A stretch of DNA of 48,959 nucleotides. Origin: Myxococcales bacterium (GTDB lineage Bacteria; Myxococcota_A; Polyangia; Polyangiales; Polyangiaceae). Both the position numbers and the translations under genes were made by a program. Below the pieces are notes generated by a model. The model did no database searches, was not told the origin of the DNA, and worked only from the letters and a program-made list of their open reading frames with translations. The stretch is from the NCBI GenBank assembly GCA_009692485.1, contig SHZB01000001.1, forward strand, positions 1 to 48,959. Direction: 5' to 3'. Positions 25,585-34,516 of this stretch are shown here, one piece after another. Numbering within the stretch: the first letter of the stretch is position 1; each line of letters begins with the position of its first letter.

Positions 25585-26835
25585 TTAGTGGGCGACGCGC
25601 GTCTGTGCGAGGTGGCGCGCGAGTCGTTGGTAGAGCTGGGCCGCGAGCGCGTGATCATGGGCATGGGCGCGCACGAAATCCTCGTGGCGTATTCGCAAAA
25701 GCCGTCCTCGTTCGAGCGCGCGAGGGGTGACGTCACGGCAGGCGACGTCCACGAGTGACTCGGCCATGAGCAGAGCGGAGGGCCCCATCGTACGGCCGTC
25801 GGCGACTGCGAATTTGCCGTCGAGGACGATATAGGCGAAGCGATCGCCGCCAAGCTCGCTCGGGAGAGCTTCATCGCAGTCGACCTCGATCTCGAGCGCC
25901 GCGGCCAGCGTCGCCAAGGTCGCGCTCGTCCCTACGCCGCTCAGAAGCGGACACGCCTCGACGATGGCGAGGTCGCGCGCCCGCGGGGCGGCGTCGGTGG
26001 CGCGGGAGACGAACCGCTCGCGCACGCCGATCGCGAGCACCGATGCGTCGTCCGTGCGGTCGATCGCTTGGGCCGCGTCGAGCAAGCCCGCGGCGATGAC
26101 GTCGATCTCGCCAAACCGCGCTGAGGCCCAGATTTCCGGCGATCCGTTGAATGGCGCGAAGGCTCCGTCAGTACACAGGAGCAGTCGGTCATCGCTCGCG
26201 AGATCGACTGAGAGCGTATCGGGCACCAGCTCGGCAGCATGGCCCACCGATCGCGAAAGAGCCCCGCGTGCATGGTGCGACGTCACCTGTCGGCCGGACT
26301 TGCGAATGGAGAAGTCCGCACTCCTGTGGTCGCTCGTGAGCCTGAGCTCCTGTGGTCCACGAAGGAGGTAAATTCGGGAATCGCCCACGTGGGCCACGAA
26401 GGCGCGATCACGGGCGAGCAACACCGCATCGAGCGTCGTTCCCATCCCGCGTTGTCCGCTCGAGCTTTCCCCTTGCCGGCGCACGGCACGGTTCGCCTCG
26501 CCGACCGATGCTCGGAGCAGCGCGAAGACGTCCGCGCGTCGCTCGACGGTTGGCTCACGGCCATAGCGCCTCACCACGCGCTTCGCAGCATCGCGCGCCA
26601 ATTCGGCCTCGAGCACCGAGAGCGCGAGAGCCGCCGCCACCTCGCCCGCCGCGTGTCCGCCCATGCCGTCGGCGATCGCAAACAGCCCCAGATCGGGCCG
26701 GCAAAGCAGGGCATCCTGGTTCGTGGGATTTCGGCTGCCCGCCGCAGTGCGCGCCGCAAACTCGACGCGAAAATCGAAGCTCTGGACGACCACACCTCGC
26801 TCCGCGGCCAACAGTTGCGGGCTCGGGCGGTCCAT
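25585..26835 (-). CDS. PP2C-type protein phosphatase with C-terminal cyclic-nucleotide-binding-like domain
   Basis: A 416-residue soluble Ser/Thr phosphatase. The PP2C domain (about 20-265) has all metal-site blocks: RNPTNQDALL, LFAIADGMGGHAAGE, GMGTTLDAVLL, FVAHVGDSRIYLL, LLLCTDGAFA and TDDASVLAI. From about 280 onward the sequence follows the CNB/CAP beta-roll outline (LLSGVGTSATLATLAAAL, FAYIVLDGKFAVADG, MGPSALLMAESLVDVA, GRLLRIRHEDFVRAHA), but the phosphate-binding-cassette Arg is not evident, so ligand binding is uncertain. The protein probably reverses phosphorylation by Hanks-type kinases. ATG 26835 is chosen; the track runs on to 27321 through the divergent gene. Confidence 0.87.
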   Translation of the reverse strand: MDRPSPQLLAAERGVVVQSFDFRVEFAARTAAGSRNPTNQDALLCRPDLGLFAIADGMGGHAAGEVAAALALSVLEAELARDAAKRVVRRYGREPTVERRADVFALLRASVGEANRAVRRQGESSSGQRGMGTTLDAVLLARDRAFVAHVGDSRIYLLRGPQELRLTSDHRSADFSIRKSGRQVTSHHARGALSRSVGHAAELVPDTLSVDLASDDRLLLCTDGAFAPFNGSPEIWASARFGEIDVIAAGLLDAAQAIDRTDDASVLAIGVRERFVSRATDAAPRARDLAIVEACPLLSGVGTSATLATLAAALEIEVDCDEALPSELGGDRFAYIVLDGKFAVADGRTMGPSALLMAESLVDVACRDVTPRALERGRLLRIRHEDFVRAHAHDHALAAQLYQRLARHLAQTRVAH

Positions 26836-26980
26836 CGTCGGTAGCGGCGAGAATAACCCGATAGACCGGCGCGCCCCAACTACTCTCGATGCCGCATGGC
26901 CAAGCTTTGTCGTTCGGAGCCGGTCGAAATGTGCCAAGGTTCCGGGTTGCTGCGCTGAACCGATCGGCGGGCCGCCCGCG

Positions 26981-28102
26981 ATGACGAAGAAGCGCACTAT
27001 CGTTCTTGACCCGATCCGCACTGACGGGTGGTTCGAGCGGCTTGGTGAGAGTATCGGCAGCTTCCAGACGCTCTGCGAAGTTCTCGGCGAGCGGTTCTTC
27101 GCGTTTTCGCTGATCACCCAGGCGCGCGTCAGCTCGCTCATGATCGATCGCTTCGACTCGGACAACTCGATTGTCGAATTCAGCTTCGCCGGGCTCGGTG
27201 ACCCCGACGATGAAGAGCCCGAGCGCGTCGGGGTGCTCGAGCTACGCCGTCGCGTGACCGCACGCCTCCTCGCGAGCGAGCCTTCAGGACCTCCCGCAAG
27301 CGCGCTCGGTGACGACCTCAACCTCGTGCAGCGTCACATTGGACCGCGCCTGCTCCTGCTCGCGCCGCTCTACGGTTACGGATTGCGTCAACTCATCGTC
27401 GAGGGAGACACCTCGCGCGTCCTCATCGAGCATGAGAACGACACCGCCGAGGTCACGGTAGACGAGCTCCGCAAGCTCCTCTTTTCGCACGTCCACGACG
27501 ACCTCGAGCAGGGGACGCAGCGTTCGTCGGGCACGTCGATCGACCTGAATCATGTCGCCGAGGCCGAGCGACTCGCAGCTCTCGGGCAGTGGGAGAAACT
27601 CGTCGAGTTACTCGGCGCATGGACGATGCCACTCGCCATTTATTGGCGCACGCCCGAGGGGCAGGCGATGCCCGAAACGGCGCGCCAACGGATCGCCGAG
27701 GGACTGGGTCTGCTGGGCACCGCGTGCGCGAAGCTCGGCGACGCGAGCCAGGGCGAAGAGGTGATGCGCCTCGCCGTTCAGTATGCCCAGGACGGGTCGG
27801 CCGCTCCGGCGATCTTCCTCCAGCTCGGGCAGATGCTGCTCGAAGCCGCTCGTCCCGGCGAGGCCATCGGACCGCTGCGGCGCGCTGCCATGCTCGGAAC
27901 TTCGTCAAGCGAAAAACTCACCACGCACCTCGCCCTCGCCCAGGCGTATCGCGCGCGCGCATCACGCTTGCCGGCGCTCGCAGCGCTCGTGGTTGCCGAG
28001 CAGGCCGGAGCCTCGAAAGCGCAGCTCGCCGAGGTCTCGCAATGGCTGGAGCGCGAGCTTGGAGAGGCGCTCCTTCGCTGGCGCAAGCTCGTCATCGGCT
28101 GA
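26981..28102 (+). CDS. TPR-containing protein of unknown function
   Basis: A 373-residue cytoplasmic protein without a recognised catalytic motif. Residues 1-75 (WFERLGESIGSFQTLCEVLGERFFAFSL...DRFDSDNSIVEFSFAG) form a conserved-looking N-domain, 75-190 is a mixed alpha/beta region, and about 200-370 holds helical repeats that look like TPRs (AEAERLAALGQWEKLVELL; AAPAIFLQLGQMLLEAARPGEAIGPLRRAAML; AQAYRARASRLPALAALVVAEQ). ATG 26981 is chosen by codon composition; the track start lies inside the divergent phosphatase gene. It precedes nuoA by 91 bases and may or may not be in the same transcript. Confidence 0.65.
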   Translation: MTKKRTIVLDPIRTDGWFERLGESIGSFQTLCEVLGERFFAFSLITQARVSSLMIDRFDSDNSIVEFSFAGLGDPDDEEPERVGVLELRRRVTARLLASEPSGPPASALGDDLNLVQRHIGPRLLLLAPLYGYGLRQLIVEGDTSRVLIEHENDTAEVTVDELRKLLFSHVHDDLEQGTQRSSGTSIDLNHVAEAERLAALGQWEKLVELLGAWTMPLAIYWRTPEGQAMPETARQRIAEGLGLLGTACAKLGDASQGEEVMRLAVQYAQDGSAAPAIFLQLGQMLLEAARPGEAIGPLRRAAMLGTSSSEKLTTHLALAQAYRARASRLPALAALVVAEQAGASKAQLAEVSQWLERELGEALLRWRKLVIG

Positions 28103-28193
28103 GCGTCTTCGGTGCCGCGCCCGCGGCCGATTCCTAGGGTTCGGACGCATTGACACGACGGTGTCGCCGTGTGAACACGGCGCCCGCATCTCC

Positions 28194-28553
28194 ATGACGT
28201 CGTACGTTCCGGTCCTTCTGCTCTTTGCGGCCGCGGCCGTCCTGACCGGCGGCATGTACGTGGCCACGACGTACCTCGGTCCCAAGGCGCCGAATGCGGT
28301 CAAGCCCCTCCCCTTCGAGTGCGGAAACGTCGTCGCCGACGGAACCAACAGGCTGCGTCCGAGCGTGAAGTTTTACCTCACCGCATTGCTCTTCGTCGTC
28401 TTCGACATCGAGGCCGTGATGCTCTACCCCTGGGCCGTCGTGTTTCGGTCGCTGGGCTGGCCCGGCTTCGTGACCATGAGCTCCTTCATCGCGCTCCTCG
28501 CCATCGTGCTCATCTACGTTTGGCGCAAGGGCGCACTGGAATGGGAAGCGTAA
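28194..28553 (+). CDS. nuoA: NADH-quinone oxidoreductase subunit A
   Basis: Membrane subunit of complex I next to the quinone channel. 119 residues with three membrane segments (VPVLLLFAAAAVLTGGMYVATTYL; KFYLTALLFVVFDIEAVMLYPWAVVF; FVTMSSFIALLAIVLIYVW). The conserved loop with the switch Cys is PFECGN, and FDIEAVMLYPWAV carries the conserved Asp/Glu of the second segment. First gene of the nuo cluster; 14 bases separate it from nuoB. Confidence 0.95.
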   Translation: MTSYVPVLLLFAAAAVLTGGMYVATTYLGPKAPNAVKPLPFECGNVVADGTNRLRPSVKFYLTALLFVVFDIEAVMLYPWAVVFRSLGWPGFVTMSSFIALLAIVLIYVWRKGALEWEA

Positions 28554-28567
28554 GCGCGGTGACATCC

Positions 28568-29143
28568 ATGTCAGATAATTCCGCGCCCGATCTCGAACGG
28601 TCGCAGCTCGTACTAGAGGGCTCGCAGCAGGGATTTGCCACGACCCGCTTCGAAGATCTGCTGAACTGGGCTCGAAAATACTCGCTCTTCCAGTATCCCT
28701 TCGTGACCGCGTGTTGCGCGATGGAGTTCATGGCGCTCGCGGGCCCGCGCTTCGACATGGCTCGCTTCGGCGCTGAGGCCCCGCGCTTTTCGCCACGGCA
28801 GTCGGATCTCTTGTGGGTCGTCGGCACCATCAGCCAGCGGCAGGCGCCCGTGCTCAAGACGGTCTACGACCAAATGGCTGATCCGAAGTACGTGATCGCC
28901 TTCGGAACTTGCGCTTCGTCGGGTGGTTTCTACGACAACTACACGACGCTTCCCGGCATCGACAAGATCATCCCCGTAGACGTCTTCGTGCCCGGGTGCC
29001 CGCCGCGCCCCGAGACGGTCATCGATGGCCTGTTGCTCCTGCAAGACAAGATCACGCGTGGAGATCGCAGCGTAGGAATCGTCAAGCCGCGGGTCGATCC
29101 GGTGCAGCTCCGTAATCCCGTGCAGTTGCGTCGCAAGGCGTGA
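28568..29143 (+). CDS. nuoB: NADH-quinone oxidoreductase subunit B
   Basis: Peripheral-arm subunit carrying cluster N2 directly below the quinone site. 191 residues: FVTACCAMEFMAL (tandem Cys at about 49-50), AFGTCASSGGFYDNY and VFVPGCPPRPETVIDGLL supply the four cluster ligands, all present. The ~20 residues after PGCPPRPE and the repeated VQLRNPVQLRRKA tail are slightly longer than usual. ATG 28568 is used; a GTG nine bases upstream is possible. 60 bases separate it from nuoC. Confidence 0.96.
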   Translation: MSDNSAPDLERSQLVLEGSQQGFATTRFEDLLNWARKYSLFQYPFVTACCAMEFMALAGPRFDMARFGAEAPRFSPRQSDLLWVVGTISQRQAPVLKTVYDQMADPKYVIAFGTCASSGGFYDNYTTLPGIDKIIPVDVFVPGCPPRPETVIDGLLLLQDKITRGDRSVGIVKPRVDPVQLRNPVQLRRKA

Positions 29144-29203
29144 GCCGATGTGCACGCCTCAGCCGCTGACGAAGACCCAAGCCGATGAGCGCGTCGTGAG
29201 CCC

Positions 29204-29851
29204 ATGAGCAAGCAAGTCCTCGATCGAATCGCGCAGGTGTTCGGCGCTGCGATCCTCGAGACGCACTCCGCGTTCGGCGACGACACGGCTGTCGTCGAGC
29301 CGTCGCATTGGCTCGAAATCGCGCGCTTTCTTCGCGACGACCCGGCCTCTTCGATGGACCACTTCATCGATCTCACTGCGGTCGATTACCCGCAACGTTC
29401 GGGGACGCGCTTTGACGTCGTGCTGCATCTGCGCTCGTCCGAGCGGCTGCATCGCGTGCGCTTGAAGGCACGCATCGGCGCGCGCTGTGCCAACCCGGCA
29501 GCCGATGCCAACCCGGCAGCCGACGTGGCCGAGGCCGCCCTGCCGAAGATCGACTCGCTCACGAGCGTGTGGGTCGGCGCGAACTGGTTCGAGCGGGAGT
29601 GCTTCGACATGTTCGGGATCGCGTTTATCGGCCACCCCGATCTCCGCCGCATCTTGATGTACGAGCAGTTCGTCGGGTACCCGCTCCGCAAGGATTATCC
29701 CGCCGCCAAGACGCAGCCGCTCCTCGAGTATCGCCAAGCCGACAACGAAAAACTCCCGCCCTTCGATGAACACGAGGGCATGTCGTTCGGGAGAAAAACC
29801 CACGCGGATCGCCAACCGGGCCGCAATTTGCTGGGGTTCGAAGAGGACTGA
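29204..29851 (+). CDS. nuoC: NADH-quinone oxidoreductase subunit C
   Basis: Hydrophilic subunit of the peripheral arm (30-kDa type). 215 residues ending near the diagnostic [28 protein letters not shown] and YPLRKDYP motifs. It is separate from NuoD, unlike the fused NuoCD of enterobacteria. A small insertion [13 protein letters not shown] (18-bp unit twice, about 29489-29524) lies in the middle of the subunit before [10 protein letters not shown]. Its TGA is immediately followed by the nuoD ATG. Confidence 0.94.
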   Translation: MSKQVLDRIAQVFGAAILETHSAFGDDTAVVEPSHWLEIARFLRDDPASSMDHFIDLTAVDYPQRSGTRFDVVLHLRSSERLHRVRLKARIGARCANPAADANPAADVAEAALPKIDSLTSVWVGANWFERECFDMFGIAFIGHPDLRRILMYEQFVGYPLRKDYPAAKTQPLLEYRQADNEKLPPFDEHEGMSFGRKTHADRQPGRNLLGFEED

Positions 29852-31066
29852 ATGGAGCCTTTGGACGTTGAGCTCGAGGACGGAGAGCTCGAGCTACCGA
29901 ACGACCCGATGCAGGTCCTCATGGGTCCGGCGCATCCGGCCATGCACGGCACGATCCGGATCGCCCTCGAGCTTAGCGGCGAGACGATTCGGAAGGCCGA
30001 TGTCCAGATCGGTTACTTGCATCGCGGCTTCGAGAAGATGTGCGAACGCGGCACGTGGACGCAGTGCTTCCCCTACGTCGATCGCCTCAACTACGCGTCG
30101 CCGCTCCTCAACAACGTTGGCTTCGCGCTCGCCGTGGAGAAGATGCTCTCCGTCACCGTCCCCGAGCGCTGCCAGCACTACCGCGTGGCGCTGGGCGAGC
30201 TTGCGCGGATCTGCGATCACCTCGTGTGCCTTGGCGCGATGGCGATGGAGCTCGGTGCCTTCACGCCATTTCTCTATTACGTCAAGGCGCGCGAGCTCAT
30301 CTGGGACGTTTTCGAAGAAGAGACGGGCGCTCGGGTGACCCACAGCTTCGGGCGCGTGGGCGGCATGGCCCTCCCGCCAACCCCGTTTTTCAAAGAGATG
30401 GTTCGCAGCGCCGTGCCCGCCGTCCTCGCCCTCGTAGATGACGGCGAGAAGCTCTTGCTCAAGAACCGCATCTTCCTCGATCGCATCGAGAACGTCGGCG
30501 TCATGGGCAAGGACATGGCGCTCGCGCTCGGATGGACGGGCGTCGTATTGCGTGCGACCGGAGTGCCCTACGACGTTCGCAAATCGCATCCGTACATGAC
30601 CTACGACCGCTACGAGTTCGAGGTGCCAGTTGGCACTCGCGGCGATTGCTACGACCGCTTCATGTGCCGCGCCGAAGAGATGCGACAAAGCGCGCGCATC
30701 ATCGAGCAGGCGCTCGACATGATGGCGGACGACGGCCCCGTGTCCATCGAAGATCCCCGCATCGTGCTCCCCGCGAAGGACGAGGTGTACTCCACCATCG
30801 AGGGCACCATTCAGCATTTCAAGATCGTGATGGAGGGGATCCAGGTCCCCGCCGGCGAGTGCTACTCGTACACCGAGGCCGGTAACGGCGAGCTCGGCTT
30901 CTACATCGTCTCGGACGGTAGCGGGACGCCCTACCGCGTGCGGATTCGACCTCCTTGTTTCGCCTCGACACAGGGACTCGAGCGCATGATCGTTGGGGCG
31001 ATGTTGCCCGACGTCGTCCCCACCTTCGGCTCGATCAACATGATCGGCGGCGAGTGCGACCACTGA
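29852..31066 (+). CDS. nuoD: NADH-quinone oxidoreductase subunit D
   Basis: 49-kDa subunit that forms the quinone-binding cavity with NuoB and NuoH. 404 residues of normal length: GPAHPAMHGTIRIALELSGE (with the quinone-site His-Pro...His), GYLHRGFEKMCE, RLNYASPLLNNVGFALAVE, GMALPPTPFFKEM, GGECDH at the end (family: DxVFGxxDR-like end is replaced by MIGGECDH). The quinone-cavity Tyr is in FPYVDRLNY. Begins one base after the nuoC stop. No nuoE or nuoF follows; the next gene is nuoG. Confidence 0.96.
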   Translation: MEPLDVELEDGELELPNDPMQVLMGPAHPAMHGTIRIALELSGETIRKADVQIGYLHRGFEKMCERGTWTQCFPYVDRLNYASPLLNNVGFALAVEKMLSVTVPERCQHYRVALGELARICDHLVCLGAMAMELGAFTPFLYYVKARELIWDVFEEETGARVTHSFGRVGGMALPPTPFFKEMVRSAVPAVLALVDDGEKLLLKNRIFLDRIENVGVMGKDMALALGWTGVVLRATGVPYDVRKSHPYMTYDRYEFEVPVGTRGDCYDRFMCRAEEMRQSARIIEQALDMMADDGPVSIEDPRIVLPAKDEVYSTIEGTIQHFKIVMEGIQVPAGECYSYTEAGNGELGFYIVSDGSGTPYRVRIRPPCFASTQGLERMIVGAMLPDVVPTFGSINMIGGECDH

Positions 31067-31086
31067 CCGCTTCCTAGTTGAACCCC

Positions 31087-32673
31087 ATGTCTGACGGAAC
31101 CATCACGATCGACGGCCGCCCGGTCCCCTTCGACAAGGGCGATACGATTATCAAGGCCGCCTACGAAGCGGGCATCGAGATCCCGCATTATTGCTGGCAC
31201 CCCGGGCTCAGTGCGCCGGCCAACTGCCGCATGTGTCTGGTCGAGATCGAGCCGCCGCCCGGGCGAGACCCGCTCACGCTCGACATCCTGCGATGGGACG
31301 CCGAGAAGAACGATTACGTCCCGACGAAGAAGGTGAAGCTCCTGCCGGCGTGCCAACAGGCATGTTCGGAGGGCTTGTCCGTGAAGAGCGACACCAGCGC
31401 CGAGGTCGACACCGCGCGCCACGCCGTTCAAGAGTTCTTGCTCTTGAACCACCCGGTCGACTGTCCGATCTGTGATCAAGCCGGTGAGTGCAAGCTTCAG
31501 GACTACTGGCTCGAGCACCAGAGCAGCAAGAAGCGCATGTCCGAAGAGCCCGTGCACAAACCCAAGGGCGTCGTCTTCGGCGAGACGATCATCTACGACG
31601 CGGAGCGCTGCATCATGTGCACGCGCTGCATCCGAGTGTCCGACGAGGTCGCGAAGGATCCCGTCCTCGACATGCGCGAGCGTGGCAATCGCAATGAAAT
31701 CGTGTTGAGCCCGGGCCGCACGCTCGACCACAACTACTCGCTCATGACCGAGCACGTCTGTCCGGTCGGCGCGCTCACCTCCAGCCACTTCCGCTTCAAG
31801 GCGCGCGTGTGGTTTCTTCGGTCGGGCGACACGGTTTGCCAAGGTTGCGCGACGGGCTGCAGCGCGCACCTCGACTACGACCCGCGCGACAACACCGCGT
31901 ATCGCTATCGCCCGCGCGACAACAAGGCCGTCAACGGCTATTGGATGTGCGACGTCGGGATGCTCTCGTACCCCGAGGCGCACGAAGCACGCATCGAGAG
32001 GGCGCGCGTGCATGGCAAAGACGCCGAGCTCGTCGACGCGATCGCGCAGGCGAAGAAGCTGTTTTCGAGCCACGCGAGCGACCCGTCCCGCATCGCGATC
32101 GTGCTCGGTGCGCGCCACTCGAACGAGGACAACCAGGCGCTTGCCCGCGTCGCCAAGATCTATCTTGGGGCGACTCACTTCTACCTCTCGCGCCGAAAAG
32201 ATGGGCACGCCGACGACATCTTGATGGTCGCTGACCGCAACTCGAACGCGGCAGGCGTCCACGAAATCGCACGAAATTTGGGCCTCGGCGACGTGCGCTC
32301 CCTCGCTGACCTCGTCCGGGACATCGCCGCGCTTCGCATCGATTTCGTCATCAGTCTCGGCGCAGACATCGACGGTGACGAGAGCGAGGCGATGGATCAG
32401 CTCCGGCGCGTGAAGGGCTTCGTGGCCATCGCCGCACATGAAGGTCCGCTCGCGAAGGCCGCCCACGTGGTGCTCCCGGCGGCGTCTTGGGCCGAGAGTC
32501 CGGGGACCTACGTGAACCGCAACGGAATCGCGCAGATCACCGAGGGCGTGCTGAAACCACGTGGAGACGCGCACCCGGCATGGCAGCTCGTCATCGCACT
32601 CACGCGTGCGCTCGGCTACGAGGTTGGCTGGAAAAAGCGCGGAGATCTTCAGGCTGGGGAGGCCGCGCAATGA
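31087..32673 (+). CDS. nuoG: NADH-quinone oxidoreductase subunit G, short form
   Basis: Iron-sulfur subunit of the peripheral arm. 528 residues, much shorter than the ~900 of E. coli; the molybdopterin-oxidoreductase-like part is reduced. Cluster sites are complete: N1b IPHYCWHPGLSAPANCRMC with LLPACQQAC; N5 HPVDCPICDQAGEC; N4 CIMCTRCIRV with EHVCPVGAL; and an N7-type site CQGCATGCS...YWMC. Residues ~330-528 are the shortened Rossmann-like remainder (FVISLGADIDGDE, LPAASWAESPGTYVNRNG). ATG 31087 is chosen over the TTG at 31078. Its TGA overlaps a short ORF start (see the 35-bp duplication before nuoH). Confidence 0.93.
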   Translation: MSDGTITIDGRPVPFDKGDTIIKAAYEAGIEIPHYCWHPGLSAPANCRMCLVEIEPPPGRDPLTLDILRWDAEKNDYVPTKKVKLLPACQQACSEGLSVKSDTSAEVDTARHAVQEFLLLNHPVDCPICDQAGECKLQDYWLEHQSSKKRMSEEPVHKPKGVVFGETIIYDAERCIMCTRCIRVSDEVAKDPVLDMRERGNRNEIVLSPGRTLDHNYSLMTEHVCPVGALTSSHFRFKARVWFLRSGDTVCQGCATGCSAHLDYDPRDNTAYRYRPRDNKAVNGYWMCDVGMLSYPEAHEARIERARVHGKDAELVDAIAQAKKLFSSHASDPSRIAIVLGARHSNEDNQALARVAKIYLGATHFYLSRRKDGHADDILMVADRNSNAAGVHEIARNLGLGDVRSLADLVRDIAALRIDFVISLGADIDGDESEAMDQLRRVKGFVAIAAHEGPLAKAAHVVLPAASWAESPGTYVNRNGIAQITEGVLKPRGDAHPAWQLVIALTRALGYEVGWKKRGDLQAGEAAQ

Positions 32674-32713
32674 GCGGCGATCATCAACCTGGGGAGGCCG
32701 CGCCATGAGCGGC
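32654..32713 (+). repeat. 35-bp-period duplication of the nuoG stop / nuoH start junction
   Basis: ctggggaggccgcgcaatgagcggc at 32654 recurs at 32689 with one difference (caatg to ccatg). Both copies contain ATGAGCGGC, that is, a TGA stop overlapped by an ATG. Confidence 0.9.
32670..32708 (+). CDS. 12-codon ORF bridging nuoG and nuoH
   Basis: The ATG at 32670 overlaps the nuoG TGA (ATGA); the frame reads MSGDHQPGEAAP and its TGA at 32706-32708 overlaps the nuoH ATG at 32705. It looks like a by-product of the 35-bp duplication, whose length is not a multiple of three. It may serve only to pass ribosomes from nuoG to nuoH; a stable peptide is not expected. Confidence 0.3.
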   Translation: MSGDHQPGEAAP

Positions 32714-34516
32714 ACGGAGCTCTTCGTCGCGGTCATCAAGATCGCCATCGTCCTCGGCTTTCTCCTCAACATGGCGGCGATCACGACCTGGGCCGACCGC
32801 CGTCAGAGCGCGATGATTCAAGATCGCGTCGGCCCGAACCGCGCCGTCATCTACCTGCCCGCGTGGCTCGTTCGTGCGGTCGTGCTCGGCGGCGGCGTCC
32901 TGGTTGCGGCGGCTATCGCGGTGCCTTTTTGGGCGAAGCATCCGGGCCTCGAGAGCGCGCGCATCACGACCGGCATCGAGATCGCGATCCTCGTGGTCTG
33001 GACGACCCTGCTGTTGATCAGCGCGCGGGTTCGCAAAGATAGCGATGGCGTTGCGCCCTACCGCGACGGAGCCGACAGCGCCTTCGAGGAGCGGGTCGCG
33101 CAGCTCGCGCCGCGCACGTATTTCTACGCGGGGCTCATTGCACAACTCGCGGCCTTGTTCTTCGCCCAGCTCGCGCCGGCCGGGTTCATCGTTCGCGGAA
33201 GCTCGTTCGGCCCCGGAGTCGCCGGCTCGCTCGCGGCTTTGGCCATCCTGCTCGCGGCCGGTTACTCCGCCGGCAGGGTAGGCGAAGACCCGGTCCCCCT
33301 TCGGCTCGCCGGAATGCTCCACGCGCTCGCCGATGCGGTGAAGCTCATCTGGAAAGAAGACCTGCGGCCACGCGGCGCCGACCGGCTCCTGTTCGCGCTC
33401 GCACCGATGCTCGCGATGTTTCCGGCGCTCGTGACGATGGCCGTAGTGCCCTTCGGAAGCACGCTGTGCTTCATCGACTTCGATCGCGACAAGGTCCTCA
33501 GCTTCGCAGATCTCGCGCACCTCGCACCGGTCGTTGGCCCCAGCGGAGCGTGCAGCGCGGGACAGCTCGCCGTGTCGCTCTCGATCGCCAATCTCGACGT
33601 CGGCCTGCTCTATGTCTTCGCGATCGCGGGCACCGGCGTCATCGGCGCGGCGATCGCCGGCTGGGCAAGCAACAACAAGTGGGCCTTGCTCGGCGGTCTT
33701 CGTGCCACGAGCCAGATGGTCAGCTACGAGGTCGCGCTCGGCCTCAGCATCGTCGGCATGTTCATGGTCGCCGGGACCGTGAATCTGCAAAAGCTCGTGG
33801 ACTGGCAGGGGCAGAACGCATGGGGCATCTTCGTCCAGCCGCTCGCGTTCGTGCTGTTTCTCGTGGCGCTCGTCGCCGAAACGAAGCGCGTCCCCTTCGA
33901 TCAACCCGAGGGTGAGAGCGAGATCATCGCTGGCTATTTCCTCGAGTACTCGGGGATGAAGTTCGGCATGTTTTACACCGGTGAGTACATCGAGTTCGTG
34001 TTCTCGAGCGTGCTGCTCGTGACGCTGTTTTTCGGCGGCTATCACCTGCCATTTCTCGACCCCGATGGACTTCGAATCACCCTCGGCAGCGATCTCATCT
34101 ACGAGCTGAAGCTCACGCACCTCGCGGTCAGCGCCATTCACATCGCCACGTTCTTCGGCAAGACCATCCTCATGGTGTGGCTGCAGCTCTTCATCCGCTG
34201 GACCTTGCCGCGCTTCCGATACGACCAGCTCATGCGACTCGGCTGGACGAGGCTCTTGCCGCTCGCGCTCTTGAACATCGTGCTCACCGGCGCAGCCGTG
34301 CTCGCGCTCGAAAGCGCCGGCGAACCGCTCGGAAATGCCGTGGCGATCGCGGCCGATATCAGCCAGAGCCTCGTGGCGCTCGCTGCGCTCGGCGGCTCCG
34401 TTCTCTTCGTCACCGGCTTGCTCGAGCCGTCGCGGACGAAGCGAATCACCGCCTCGAGCGCAGCGCAGATGGCCCTCGCAGAGGGTGGCATTCGCGCGGG
34501 CAAGATGCAGGCATGA
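32705..34516 (+). CDS. nuoH: NADH-quinone oxidoreductase subunit H with large internal insertion
   Basis: Membrane subunit that completes the quinone chamber and links the two arms. The recognised core is intact: TTWADRRQSAMIQDRVGPNR at about 28-46, LADAVKLIWKEDLRP at about 208-222, GWASNNKWALLGGLRATSQMVSYEV at about 319-343, ETKRVPFDQPEGESEIIAGY near 392-411, and FIRWTLPRFRYDQLM. At 603 residues it is almost twice the usual length. About 150 residues, with some four membrane-like segments (roughly 55-75, 90-107, 139-159, 170-190), separate QDRVGPNR from the LADAVKL helix, where other NuoH have about ten; a second insertion lies at about 252-295 and an extended tail adds ~60 residues. ATG 32705 is in the second copy of the duplicated junction. 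Confidence 0.9.
   Translation: MSGTELFVAVIKIAIVLGFLLNMAAITTWADRRQSAMIQDRVGPNRAVIYLPAWLVRAVVLGGGVLVAAAIAVPFWAKHPGLESARITTGIEIAILVVWTTLLLISARVRKDSDGVAPYRDGADSAFEERVAQLAPRTYFYAGLIAQLAALFFAQLAPAGFIVRGSSFGPGVAGSLAALAILLAAGYSAGRVGEDPVPLRLAGMLHALADAVKLIWKEDLRPRGADRLLFALAPMLAMFPALVTMAVVPFGSTLCFIDFDRDKVLSFADLAHLAPVVGPSGACSAGQLAVSLSIANLDVGLLYVFAIAGTGVIGAAIAGWASNNKWALLGGLRATSQMVSYEVALGLSIVGMFMVAGTVNLQKLVDWQGQNAWGIFVQPLAFVLFLVALVAETKRVPFDQPEGESEIIAGYFLEYSGMKFGMFYTGEYIEFVFSSVLLVTLFFGGYHLPFLDPDGLRITLGSDLIYELKLTHLAVSAIHIATFFGKTILMVWLQLFIRWTLPRFRYDQLMRLGWTRLLPLALLNIVLTGAAVLALESAGEPLGNAVAIAADISQSLVALAALGGSVLFVTGLLEPSRTKRITASSAAQMALAEGGIRAGKMQA

Noticed and set aside
30931-32784. Minus-strand ORF of 617 aa opposite nuoG
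   Set aside because: Despite its length it is antisense to nuoG, whose cluster motifs are complete; composition is Arg/Asp/Val-rich without domains.
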